Below are positions 34,581 to 46,312 of a DNA stretch of 64,000 nucleotides, one piece after another (within the stretch, counting starts at the first letter, position 1; every line of letters starts with the position of its first letter). Made by a program: the position numbers and the translations under genes. The stretch covers positions 11,355 through 75,354 of the forward strand of contig CAJJDO010000095.1 in the NCBI GenBank assembly GCA_905183005.1, given 5' to 3'. Source of the stretch: Paramecium pentaurelia. Lineage: Eukaryota > Ciliophora > Oligohymenophorea > Peniculida > Parameciidae. The notes under the pieces are model-generated. The model was given only the letters and a program-made list of their open reading frames with translations, had not been told where the DNA came from and ran no database searches.

Positions 34581-36668
34581 TCAGATTCTTCTAATCAGTA
34601 ATCCCATATCCCATTGAGCATTTAATCTTCTTTTATCTAAAGTCTCAAAAACTCCAACTCCATTAGGCAATCCATTCATAAATACACAAGTAACCTTTTC
34701 TCCATTACTTAATTCTAATTAACCAAATCCATTAAATTCCCCTTCTTTAAAATCACCCATATAATGAATCCACTATTAACCTAATTTTGTAAAATCTTTG
34801 TAATCAAATAAACTATTGAAATACTTTGGATTTGGATTAGTTGCCTTACCATAACCATCATATTCTCCATATTTGAAAGAACCTTCATATATGAGTTTAC
34901 CATTTTAATACAATGTGCCTTTTCCATTATATTTATCATTTTTCCAACAACCATCATAAGAGAATTCATTTGATACATATTATCCTAAACCATCTCTTAA
35001 TCCATTCAAAACTTCACCATAATAAGTACCACCATCATTACAATTCATTTTTCTTTTGTTCCTATTTTCTACTATTAAATTATTCTTTGTAGTAATTTCT
35101 TTAATGTCTTCCATTTATGGTTTAGACTATGGTTCTCCAATAGGAGATATTCTAAATGAGTTTACATGAGAATAACTCACATTCTTTGAATTTGCTCTTG
35201 ATTTTGTAATTTTAGTCTCTATTCTTTATTAAACTTCAAAATTGTAAATTATATTAATAGGCTATATAGGTTGTAATTCACTAATTTTAGCTTCCAACCT
35301 TATCCAATCTGGTCTAATTTCTTAATTAGAAGTTAACATGAATTGTAAATATTAAACTAATTTATAAGAATAATTAGTATCAACTTCTTTGATTAATTAA
35401 TTTAATCTATATTCATCAAACACATTTTAATATATCTCATAAACATTTTCATATTTATGAGGTCCTAAGCATAACTATAAAATACATAATCCTAATTAGA
35501 AAACATCAGATTTCCATGATGGCATTGCAGATTAATCATTCATTAAAAATGAATTGTATAATTCATTACTTAATAATATTTTATTTTGTTAATTTTAAAA
35601 TTTCTTTTAAAGTACATTAGTTTCTTAATTTCTATATATAAGTTTATATAACTATGAATTATCTATCAAATGAGTTAATACAATATGATCTAAAGTTACA
35701 TTGCCATGAACTATGCCTTTTAAATGTAATGAATATAATGCTTCAACCATATTTTATAAAATCAACCAAATTTCATGTTCTTAATAATGTTTATGTTTTA
35801 TTGTGCTTTCACAATCGGAATGAATATAATCTAATAATACACATACTCTAAATGTTGCAAAACACATACAAACATATTTTTTAGTATGAATTAAATGAAT
35901 ATTTATTAAATTAGCATGAGTTAATTATTGTTTTTACAATTACAATTATTTTTCCTATTATTCATATATTGTATATTTATCAAAAATAAATACACGTAAA
36001 CTTAATTTATATGATGGATTCAATTTATGAGTTAAAAGATAATGTTAAAGATTAAGATGATCATTTTACAATTCAGAATCAACATCAAAATATTTATAAA
36101 GTAAAGGCATTTGTGGTTCATTTAAAGATTAATGAGAAGGCATAGTTTTCAATATTTAATTGCATGATTCATCATATTTCATTTTCAAATAATTTGAGTC
36201 ATATTATGTTTTTAATTGCTATTGTTATTGTAAATACTATTATTATTATTGGAACAATAATTGTTATTATTCTAATTATTATTATTAAAGTAATTATGCT
36301 TACTAATCTAATTATTAATCCTATTATTGTTGTTATTCAGGTACAATTGTTTAAAATTATTAATTGTAATTGTCAATGAGTTATTATTATTAGAGCAGAA
36401 ATTGATTTTATTAAGGTTACTAAACAGTAGTAAAGAAAGATTGTGATTGATGTATGGGTAAAGTATTGACTGACAATCCTAACAGCTCTTCTTGTTATTT
36501 TTGAGACCAAGTTTTTATCAAAAATTGTTATTCTGGAGATAATCTATTGAAATCAAGTGGTGGAGTATTTGAATTACGACTTGTTTCTAATGGTTGCAGT
36601 CTTTATGATTATGCCATACTTTGTTTAGATGAATCATTTAATGTTTAATTGAATTATCCTAAAAACAT
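34581..36668 (-). CDS. PolyQ protein with kinase-like domain and MORN repeats
   Basis: One continuous frame with no intron, ~695 residues. From MFLGQFNQTLNDSSKQ (ATG 36668) it passes through a long Gln-rich region (36190-36460, many Q coded by TAA/TAG). A kinase-like domain follows: VEALYSLHLKGIVHGNVTLDHIVL, then MPSWKSDVFQLGLCILQL. At least four MORN repeats end the protein (GGTYYGEVLNGLRDGLGQY, YDGCWKNDKYNGKGTLY, YEGSFKYGEYDGYGKA, MGDFKEGEFNGFGQL). HRD is replaced by HGN and no DFG is seen, so the kinase fold is probably inactive. MORN repeats often bind membranes or build cortical structures. An alternative shorter start is ATG 36143. Confidence 0.78.
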
Positions 36669-36680
36669 ATAATTATTAAT

Positions 36681-37876
36681 ATGGGAAATTGTTAAAGTCA
36701 ATGTTATCAAAAGAGTGCTAGTTAAGTTAACAGCGTTGATTGTACTAAATTAATTATTCATGTAAAAACATGGCAAAAAGAAGCATTCTCATTATTTGAT
36801 TATGAGAATGCTGCTAATGTTTAAGAACAAACTTTTTAGGTAATTAAATACAATTAAAATGGCAGATTAATTCTGAAGGATATTTAGTAGGTCGAAACTA
36901 GGTTGAATGGACTGAAAATGAATCTATTATCAAAGATTAACTTTGCAAGATAAAGAAAAAAAATGAAAATTACTATTTAGTAAATTCCTTTGTTATGAAT
37001 GAGGATTAAAAATCAGTAATTTAAGAAAATGAAGAATGTCATACTATTGGAAATAAGTAATAACTATATATTTATTTTTTAGAACTGTGTCTGGAAAAAT
37101 AGGTAACAAAATTTGGAAGGTTATTCATGAAAATGGAATTCCCTTAAAGGAAGGAGATGTAATCAAATTGGGAAGAGTCAAATTCACTATACGATCTATT
37201 GTTTTAGATGTTCAACATGTTCAATCCATTTTAGAGTTTGAATCACAATAATCAAATGTCTCTGATTAATAAATGTGTAGGATCTGTTGTTCCTCTTAGT
37301 AAACTGCTAAGAATCCTCTATTGAATCCTTGTAAATGTAGTGGGTCTATTAAATATATACATTTGGAATGTTTAAAGACTTGGCTCAGAATGAAATTAGA
37401 AAATAGATAAAGTGAAAATTGTACTGTTTATTTGTGGAAGAACTTGGAATGTGAATTATGCAAATTCAATTTTCCACCTAAATTCAAAAGTGATGATGCC
37501 TATTATGATCTAATTGAATTGAGTAAACCAAATGATTATCCTTATTTAATGATGGAATTTACCAATAAATAAGTATTATTTAGACTCAATTATGAAGGGT
37601 TAATAAATTGAATGGAATAATAGTTCGGGTGTTTATATTGTTAAATTCTCGAACTCCAGAGACCTTCGACTTGGAAGATCTAATGATACTGATGTTAGGG
37701 TTAATGATATATCAGTAAGTAGGAATCATGCTCGACTTTTTGTTTCGGATAATTAAGTGTATCTTTTCGATAATCATTCTAAATTTGGCACATTATAGTA
37801 GATAAGAGAAGAAAAATTATAAATTTAAAGAGGAATGGAAGTATAAATTGGAAGAAGCCTAATTTCATTTTAATGA
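36681..37876 (+). CDS. RING-CH protein with FHA domain, N-myristoylated
   Basis: It starts MGNCQSQCYQ, a myristoylation site with nearby palmitoylatable cysteines. A degenerate first FHA-like block follows (EGDVIKLGRVKFTIRSI), then a RING-CH finger (MCRICCSSQQTAKNPLLNPC, CSGSIKYIHLECLKTWL, CELCKFNFPPKF). A clear second FHA domain ends it: LRLGRSNDTDVRVNDISVSRNHARL, DNHSKFGTL. FHA binds phosphothreonine, so this would be a phospho-directed, membrane-attached ubiquitin ligase. It lies 12 bp from the divergent polyQ/MORN gene. Stop TGA 37874-37876. Introns are present near 36840, 37060 and 37570. Confidence 0.83.
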
Positions 37877-38086
37877 TGTTTCATTTTATTTATTAAAATC
37901 TTTTATAATTTTTGTATTACAGTTTTTCATTTATATTTTAAATGGCTTCAAACATATCACTATAAATATTTTTAGGCGATAGAAAGAGTAAAAACAGCAC
38001 AATAAACTGAAAAAATTAAATCTGCCCTAAAATTTAGTTTTGATTCTCTGAGATTCAATCATATTCATTAATATTAATAACGTGAG

Positions 38087-39221
38087 ATGAACTTATAAAA
38101 TTCCAATTACAAAATACTCTCAATTCTAGGAGCTGGCTCTGGACATTAAGTCTTGAAGGTCCAAAATATTTAGACTTCTCAAATTTTAGCCTTAAAAATA
38201 GAAAAAAATTCTAACTTAGGCTAATTATAAGGAGAAATAGAAAAATTGAAAGACCTTGTTGGCATCAATGGTATTCCTTAGTTAATTGATTATGGATAGA
38301 CCTAAGATTCTAAGTAAATATTATCATAATTTTTATAGAAGTTTTTTAATCACTCCACTTTTACAAAGAAATCTATAGGAGATCACAAAAGTACACCTGC
38401 TATCGCTACATCAAACTTTAGCGATTGGTTTAAGTCTGATTGAAATTTTACAATAAATACATAAAAAAGGCATTCTACATCTTGACATTAAACCAGAAAA
38501 TATAATGATATCATAACCTTTTATCAACGTTTCAAGTGATCAAATTCTAAAACCTAATTTCATATTTCTTATAGATTTCGGCCTATCTTAAAGGATAGGA
38601 CTCAAACAATACCCAAAGAAAGTTTTTGTTGGGTCTTTAAGATATGCTAGCAGACAAGCTCATAAAGGAAATCCACTTGGGTATAAGGATGATTTAGAAT
38701 GTCTTCTATATGTTTTAGTTTATCTCAGAAATTGTAAAATGTTATGTACTATTTTTTTAGAGAACTTACCTTGGTAATCCTTAAAACAATAACCATCCCA
38801 ATAAATGGAAATAAAAAAAATAGGAGAAATGAAAGACGCCATTTTTAATACATCAGTTCTATCCTAGAAGTTTCCACCATAATTTTCATTATTCAAATCA
38901 TATATTGAAACTTTAACACAAAAGACTATGCCTGATTATGAGTACATTAAAAACATTTTCAAATCGATGCTTTCAGTAGGGGATCAATCTACATCTGCTA
39001 AATTAACTAATTCAGCCTCTCTAAGCTAATCAATCAAGGGGACAAAATAAAATTAGAATACTGAGTAGATACTGATGCTTCTGGAAAATATACAAAATAA
39101 TGATTCTATTGATATATCTGATGATCAAATGGACACTGAGACTTCGATTGTATTAATCTCAGACTTAATCAGATCTTATCCTACCTCTTCTATTAAATCG
39201 ATAACTGATATTAAATTTTGA
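38087..39221 (+). CDS. CK1-family protein kinase
   Basis: ATG 38087 gives MNLQNSNYKILSILGAGSG, the usual CK1 start into the glycine loop. Then come LALKIEKNSN (VAIK Lys), the loop GILHLDIKPENIMI, FLIDFGLSQRI, a CK1-type SLRYASRQAHKG (in place of APE), and DDLECLLYVLVYL. A 25-nt intron restores frame before SFLITPLLQ; another lies near 38735. The catalytic Asp and DFG are intact but HRD reads HLD, as in many CK1-like kinases. The C-terminal ~100 residues are Ser/Gln-rich. A longer open frame upstream lacks an ATG. Confidence 0.85.
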
Positions 39222-39309
39222 GAAATGGTTTAATTTATCTTGAATTTATATTTATATATATTGTTTAATATATTCTTTTATTATAATAGAAATTAAATAA
39301 ATCATAATT

Positions 39310-39634
39310 TCATTTTGGAGGTTTGAATATGAAACAGGAAATCTTTCTCTTTCCTTGATACATGTTGCATTTTTCAATTAAATTTTTAGCCTCTTCTATT
39401 CTTTCTTTTAATCCTAAATCTAATTTTGCAGCTACATATTTGTCAACTTACTTTCCTATTTTCTTTTCCTTTATTTTAATTTCAATTTGGTCATCTTGAA
39501 TTTATTAATTAAGAAATATTTTTTAATTTAACCATATTCTAATATTCTCCTTAGTTTCATTGTTAGGAAATCCCTCAACTATCAAAAATTCTTTTTCCCA
39601 AGTTTGTTTTTATGATTATTATTATTATTATTAC

Positions 39635-39686
<52 letters not shown>

Positions 39687-40538
39687 GTTATTATTATTAT
39701 TGTTATTATTATTATTGTTATTATTATTATTATTGTTATTATTATTGTTATTATTATTTTTGTTATTATTATTATTATTGTTATGGTTACTATTATTACT
39801 ATTAGACTTATTATTCTGGTTTACTTAATAAAGGATCTTCTTTTTAAATACCAATCACTTCATCATCTGAATCGTTTATATCTAATGCATCAATATCAAG
39901 TGAGATAGGTTGACCATTAATTTCAATATTGTGAGATTGAATAATTTGCTCAGCACACTTTTTATTTACGGCTATAATAATTCCAGTTCCAGTTTTGTAA
40001 TTGGTACCAAGTTTAAAATCAAATTAAACTGATTTCACATTTTATGCTCCCAACATTTGTATAATATCTCTATCCTTAGTACTCCATTTATTATGACTAA
40101 ATCTAATTTTAATTTCTTCCTAATCTCCATAATGTTTCAATCTCTTAATTAGTTTATCCATATGTGCTTTATTATGGTACTCTCTAAAATAAATCTTATC
40201 AATAACCTTTCATAATCATCTTCATTTTCTTCTTCACTATCTGTACCTCCGTCATATTAATTTAATAAATCATCTATGTCATCTTGAGAATCTATAACAG
40301 GTTAAATAAAATTATTACATTTATGTTTGATTGAATCCCAAAACTTCAAGCTATTTTAATTTGGTCTAGTTGGTTCACCATTTGAATTATAGTAATTACC
40401 AAATTCATCAAACCAACCCCTATATTAGTCATAATAGAAATCTATATAATCTCCATCCTCTTAAATAGTAAAACCAGTATGATCTTTGAATTCTTCATAC
40501 TCCAAGAAACGATCGGGGTCAGCCCTTTTGCGTGCCAT
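39310..40538 (-). CDS. Protein with a 63-codon polyglutamine tract
   Basis: The start MARKRADPDRFLEYEEFKDH is at 40538. A ~75-residue acidic/aromatic N-terminal region is followed (after a 23-nt intron) by YHNKAHMDKLIKRLKHYGDQEEIKIRF and a compact alpha/beta domain (VQFDFKLGTNYKTGTGIIIAV). The polyQ tract comes next, then a second conserved-looking domain (EKEFLIVEGFPNNETKENIRIWL, VAAKLDLGLKERIEEAKNLI) and FIFKPPK-TGA. Both folded parts resemble RNA-recognition-like domains only vaguely, so I leave the function open. Confidence 0.7.
39616..39804 (-). repeat. (TAA)n microsatellite coding polyglutamine
   Basis: 63 consecutive triplets that read TAA, TAG or CAA on the coding strand, with one AAA (Lys) and one CCA (Pro). 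Under the ciliate code this is 61 Gln in 63 codons. CAA interruptions and single TAGs show that it is not a pure slippage product. On the other strand, standard-code translation gives spurious poly-Tyr or poly-Ile. Confidence 0.93.
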
Positions 40539-41165
40539 TAATTAATTTATATTACACAATAAATTATTTAATATTTAATGCAATATTATTTCTAAAATCA
40601 CTTCAGCGAATTTCTAACTTTCTCTTCTTAAATAAACTTAATTGCTATATTATTGCATAAAACATAATTCATCTATTAAATGAAAGAAGTTTGATTTTTC
40701 CAAAAAATTCAAGATATTAAAAATTGATATTTAGAATTCCTTAATATTAAATCTATAATTCTGTCATCATTTAATCAATTTTTATTATTTTAACACAGTA
40801 ATCAATTTAGTTTTTTCAAAATTTTTATATTTTTTATTAAGAAATCCTTATTTTACATATAATAGTGAAAAAAAAAACGACTAAAATATAGATATAGATT
40901 TATAGTTATGATTAAAACAATAATAGAATAAAGGATAGCGAATAATTTTAAGAAAATGATATATATAACATAATTTTCTTCATAGATATAAAATCCATTA
41001 TTTTTGTAAAATTCTTTTAGAGAGCCATTTTAAAACGAAAAATTGTATAATCTAGATATTATTTCGAAAGATTTAAATTAAAACAAATGAAAAACTTAAT
41101 AATATTTTATAAATTATGGTATTATTTATAAGTATATATTTTAAAAATTAATTTTATATATTGTA
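40539..41165. other. AT-rich spacer
   Basis: About 630 bases with no recognisable gene. It contains a 17-mer (TTCGAAAGATTTAAATT, from about 41063) that occurs again in the spacer at about 50522. Otherwise AT-runs only. Confidence 0.45.
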
Positions 41166-41769
41166 ATGGGAAATTTGTTCGAAAAATTGAAGAATTTATT
41201 TTCTACTTAGAAGTTAGAAGTTTGTATGGTTGGATTAGAGAATGTTGGAAAAACAACAATGCTAAATTAACTTTCTATGGGGGATCCTTCATTTACTGTG
41301 CCCACAGTGGGTCTTAATGTTAGAACTGTAAAGAAAGGTGGAGTGACTATGAAAGTAGGAGTATATATAAAAAATAGATATGGGATATTGGTGGATAAGT
41401 ACAATATAGACCAGAATGGGGAAATTATGCTCAAGGTTGTGATGCACTTATATTCCTCGTTGATACAAGCAATGTAAAGATGGGTATTATAATAGTAAGC
41501 AACTTTGGGTACATCAAAAAAGGAATTACATAATTTATTAGATAACAAATCATTGCGAAATATTCCTATATTGATCATTGGAAATAAGATTGATGTGAAT
41601 CCTCATCTAAATGAAAAATAATTAATAGAAGGTAATAATTGATTAATGTAGGTTTAAATTTGGATTATATAACATCAAATGGATGGGCTGTGGCAATGTG
41701 CAGTGCATTGACAGGAAATAATATTACTTAAGTAGTGGATTGGTTGATTACTAAATCAAAAAAGCAATG
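41166..41769 (+). CDS. ARL8-like small GTPase
   Basis: MGNLFEKLKNLFS, then P-loop VGLENVGKTTML, switch I PTVGLNVRTVKKGGVTMKI, WDIGGQVQYRPEWGNYAQG (G3), LIIGNKIDVNP (G4) and CSALTG (G5). The three introns are 23 nt (41355-41377), 22 nt (41474-41495) and 20 nt (41632-41651). The order and the KGGVTMKIWDIGGQ block fit ARL8, the lysosome/kinesin-linked ARF-like GTPase. It starts with Gly2, so myristoylation is possible, unlike animal ARL8. The family end (DWLITKSK) is at 41760, but the frame as written has no TGA there; one more A in the A-run 41758-41762 would place TGA at 41767. Confidence 0.82.
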
Positions 41770-42010
41770 AGACTATATATAATATTTGTAATTCATTTAG
41801 AAATATATATTACAATTAAAATCATAACGCATAATTTTTTGTAAAAAAAGATGAGTCAAATTTACTTAAGATTTTATTAGACTATTATTTACTATAAATT
41901 GATAAGTATATATATTTATTAGTTATTATTTATGGATTCAAAGATAATAATTGTTAATAAATTTTATATTGCTAAATTGATTATTTTAAGAAAAAGTTTT
42001 AGTATTTATT

Positions 42011-43772
42011 ATGAAAAAAAATATTATTAGTAATGAAATGAGACTTAAAAGTGCTGTGTAATTCAAATTTCAGGAATTCATGAATTTAAAACCAGCTCCT
42101 AGCATAACTACTAGATTACAAACTGGAACAACAACATCAAGGAATGTTGAAGATTTTGCTAAACCATTATTTTCAGAACCAAAATTTCTTGGAGTTTTGA
42201 GAAGAGTTAGTTCATAAGTTAGTCTTGATAAACCTATAGAGGATGTTTATTAATCTTAGAACTAGTCTCTTAAGGCTGTTAGTTCAGAAAGAACGTAAAA
42301 AGTGTGACTATTACAAAGTACAATGAGGGCCTCATAAAAAATTATAGTTACGTCTGAAAATATGCAAACCTAAGAAATAAAAAGACGAATGAAATTTGAT
42401 CCTTAGATAAGATAGCAAGTTAGTATTTTGAAGATTAAGATTTTGAAAAATGTACCATTAAAAAAATTCCTTCTCTATTTAGTAGGTAAAGAAAAGATTT
42501 TATTTGAACTCTTAAGATTAAAACAAATGCCATAAGCTATTGATATAATGTAGAGTATTATAGAGATGGCACTTGGAACTAAAAATATCATAATTTTTAT
42601 AGAGATATTACTATTCATAGCAGAGACACTTGAAAATTCAAATCAAATTGATTTAGCTATTCACTTTTATAATCAAGTAAGAATTGGTAGTACATATGGA
42701 AAACAGACACTTGATATATATAAGATGAGATCTTTGGTTGGTTTAGCAAATTGTTGTATGGAATTTCAATGCTATGATTGTGGAGTTAAATTTTTAAAAA
42801 AGTGTTTATAATATGCTTGGATAAATAATAATTAGGAATTTGAAAACATAGTTTATTAAAAATTAGGAATGCTATATTTTTATTTAGGTAATATTGAAAA
42901 AGTAATATGATAATAATTATAATTTCTAGGCTACTTTTTATCATGAGAGATCTATAAATTATGATTATGAATTAGAGAATTCTCCATTAAGATAATTAAG
43001 TTGTGATACACTTAAGAATTATCTCAATAAGAATTTTCCAAAAAATTGTGCAGAAAATATTAATAATCTCTTTTTAAGTAAACTTAGTTTGAAATTCCAT
43101 TTTGATATTGCATAATTATCAGAAGATCTTATTAAAGGATCTGAATTAACTCCTTCACCAAGAATATTTCTAAGTTCTCAAGATTGTTCAAGAAGAATGT
43201 CAATATCAACTGAATTTAGAGAATTAGCAAATTTAAAAATTAATGGATAAAAACTAATCTAATAAATTTTAACCTAATAAGAATTTGATTTTGAAGTTTA
43301 TACACCTAAACATTCATGTAAAATTTAACATTATAATAGTCAGAAATGAAAGTTCTTGTTTTGATTTCTTAAAAAATAAAAAAATACATCCTTAAGATGT
43401 GTTTCATGATTAAAAATACAAAAATAATCCATTTGTATTAAATGATTTAGGTGTTGAACCAAATAAACATTAACTAAATTTTGCAGAATATTTAAGTAAA
43501 TATAAATTATCTCTTCAAAAAAAAGTAGATATTAGATTATAATAAAAATTTGATATAAACATAGAACAAAAGTTATAATATGCTGTAAGTAGCAATTATA
43601 AAACTTTTGAAAGGAAAAATAAAATCTTAGTATAAAATTAATTCTATTAAAGTTAACTCACAAAAATTAAGAGAACTCAAAAAAAAATAAATAACTAGAT
43701 GAAACTAAAAAATTTAATAGCATTAGTACATTATACTAGAAACTAATTAATAAATTGCTTACTGTGTAATGA
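42011..43772 (+). CDS. TPR-containing protein, unknown
   Basis: The N terminus is Ser/Thr-rich and basic (MKKNIISNEMRLKSAVQF). TPR-like helices follow from ~42560: MALGTKNIIIFIEILLFIAETLENSNQIDLAIHFYNQVR, KMRSLVGLANCCMEFQCYDCGVKFLKK, KLGMLYFYLGNIEKATFYHERSI. A ~200-residue polar C-terminal region ends FNSISTLYQKLINKLLTVQ-TGA (43770-43772). Introns of 24, 28, 22 and 29 nt. The 'number of repeats plus helical tail' plan is like axonemal or dynein-assembly TPR proteins, but no specific match is claimed. Confidence 0.65.
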
Positions 43773-44216
43773 ATAAAATAGTACTGCTTATATAATAATA
43801 ATTTCAAATTCTTATAGTAGTAAAGATATATTGTTCATCTTCATACCTTCTTTATTAATCATTCAAAATAAGTCTTGATCTTATTAAACTTTCTTTTTTT
43901 CCCTTATTGCATCCTTAATTTATATTATAGAATTACATATATTTTAAATAGCTATTATTATTTAATAGATAAAAATTATAGAATAGTATATAGTTCTAAT
44001 TACTTTTATAAGTACCATTAATTGATTTTATTTCAAATTATATTAGTTTTTTTATGGTTTGAAATATAGATCCTAAAAAATTTAACATAATAAGTTAAAT
44101 ATTTAATCAAACTATATTTAAAAGCTTAATTTCATACAATGAAAAGGATGTTGATTTAGGGTGATTAGAAACAATAAGTAGAATTTAATTTTTATATTAT
44201 TTATAATTGAACATAA
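43773..44216. other. AT-rich spacer
   Basis: About 440 bases between two plus-strand genes. A frame from ATG 44138 meets TGA before joining the calpain-like frame. Nothing else is recognisable. Confidence 0.45.
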
Positions 44217-46255
44217 ATGTAATATTCGGATAGAAAAAATTATGACAATGCTCTCGAATATTTTCAATAAGCTAATAAAAAGGATTTTGAATTAAAAGAT
44301 ATCAATGACATTTCTGGTTAAAAAAATTTAGTGCTTTCTGAATTCTAATAATTGAATATTATGAAATCATATTTGCCAGATTATAATCTAAAAGCATCTG
44401 ATTTTAGTTGTTCATTCCTATTAGTTAATGCTTTTAATATTGTATAATAAAAAATGAGAAATTTAAAATAACTTTTTGAATAAAGAGAGGATGGATTATA
44501 TGGAGTATGGCTTTGGAAATAAGGAGAATAATATTTAATTATAGTTGATGATTAAATACCATGTAAGCTATGTGGCAATAACTCTCAACTAGCAACAGTG
44601 ATATCAAAATATGAATGGCCGATTATTATGGAAAAAGCAATAGGAAAAATATTAGGATAGGAATATAATTCATTAAATCTCATATAAAATGATTCAATAG
44701 AATATTATATATAAGTAATATTCTAATTAAAATAAATTAGATGATAACAGGATCAGAAATTTAAGAATAAGAAATATAATCTATTGAAGAATTATAGAAA
44801 AAAGTAAGAGATTAATAATAAATATATTATGTAAAATATACTTAAGATTCAAAAACCATAGCATCTGTAATTGCTATAAATAATTAATAAGAAAATTAAA
44901 AACTAGTTAAGTTAATTGCTCCAAATCAATAGTCTGTATTTTTGAAAGGTATTTTATTTTATAAATATTAATTTGAGGGAGATAAAAACATGAATCATCA
45001 TGTTATTTAACTTGGGATGAATTTAAATAACATTTTTAAACTGTGTATGTATTAATTTGGAAAGATGAATATCGAGTGACTCCAGTAACTTTAAAGAATC
45101 CAAATGAGCGAAAATCCGATTTTATTGAACACACTTATTGTTATAAATTTATTATAGATGATAATGCCAATTATTAGATTACTTTGTGGTAGAATAATCT
45201 TATAATTAATTAAGGGAAGATATAAATAAAAGATGAAAAATAAAAAAATTAATTTGGTTTAATTAGAATGCTGTTATTTTAAGAATTGAATTAAAATTAA
45301 TATAAATTTATTGATGGAATTTGTGATTTTTAAAGTAATATTTCAATTAATACAATACTTGATAAAGGGAATTATTGTATTTTATGTTAAGGGTATTTTA
45401 ATAATTTTCAAAATTACACTGAAGAATAATAATTAGAATAATTTAAATTAAATTTAACTATTAAAGGACTATAAGTTCCCTAAAATATTGATCCAGATAA
45501 TTTAGATAAATAAAAATAAATAAAATTAATTAGAAGTTTGATAAAATAGGTATCATAAAAAGAGAATACAAGATCATTTAATATTATTGGATAACCATAA
45601 ATATAAGTGACAACTAAATAAATTTATGGTTTTTTATATTTTTATTATGAAAATAGAGGAACAATAGATATTAGAGAAAAAATAGAATTTATATAATTGG
45701 GACATTTAATCAATTATGAATCATTAAAAAAATAGAATAAAGAATTAATAGATATAAAACAAAACAATTTCAAAATTATATTGTATACATTAGATCCAAA
45801 AATTATACTTTAATAAGATACTATAAATTTTGAATATAAATATAAACATATACTGATTAAGGAAAATGAATAATAAGAAGAATTTGATTAAATAACATAA
45901 AATTTAGAATTAGAAGAATTTAATTAAATAATATAAAATTAAAATACAAAAAAGATTTTGTGTGATTTTATTGATGCTTATATAAATTAATATCAATAAG
46001 GTATATAAAGAATTATTATAAGGGATTACAATATTGTTTAAGAATAATTAAGAAAATAGTGTTGAAGTAGATTTAAAATTTAAAGAATTGAAGAATCTTA
46101 GCTTAGTGTAAAATTCTATCATTATAACAAATGATCAATCAATTAGATTTTCATTGGAAAAATAATCTAAAGTAAAAATATAATTTGATATTAATGAATC
46201 TGCAAATAACTATCATTATAAGATGGATTTGAATTGTTCTAATAATTTATATTGA
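44217..46255 (+). CDS. Calpain-like protein, probably non-proteolytic
   Basis: MQYSDRKNYDNALEYFQQAN leads into a calpain CysPc domain: DFSCSFLLVNAFNIV at the catalytic-Cys position, DGLYGVWLWKQGEQYLIIVDDQIPC, then EWPIIMEKAIGKILGQEYNSL and MITGSE. The His region (expected G-H-A-Y-S-V) reads TIASVIAI, and the Asn element (expected NPWG) reads LVKLIAPNQQ, so two of the three catalytic residues are missing. C2-like beta-sandwich domains follow (CYLTWDEFKQHFQTVYVLIWKDEYRVTP; later TYCYKFIIDD). Introns of 26, 29 and 22 nt. Probably a binding or scaffold calpain paralogue. Stop TGA 46253-46255. Confidence 0.78.
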
Positions 46256-46312
46256 GTATTATTTATAATAAATCTTTTTAATAATTATTATTATACAAAT
46301 TTTTAATTATAA

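Noticed and set aside
39560..39908. Plus-strand poly-Tyr / poly-Ile frames
   Set aside because: They are the reverse strand of the (TAA)n polyglutamine tract in the minus-strand gene; the minus frame is long, spliced and flanked by coding sequence.
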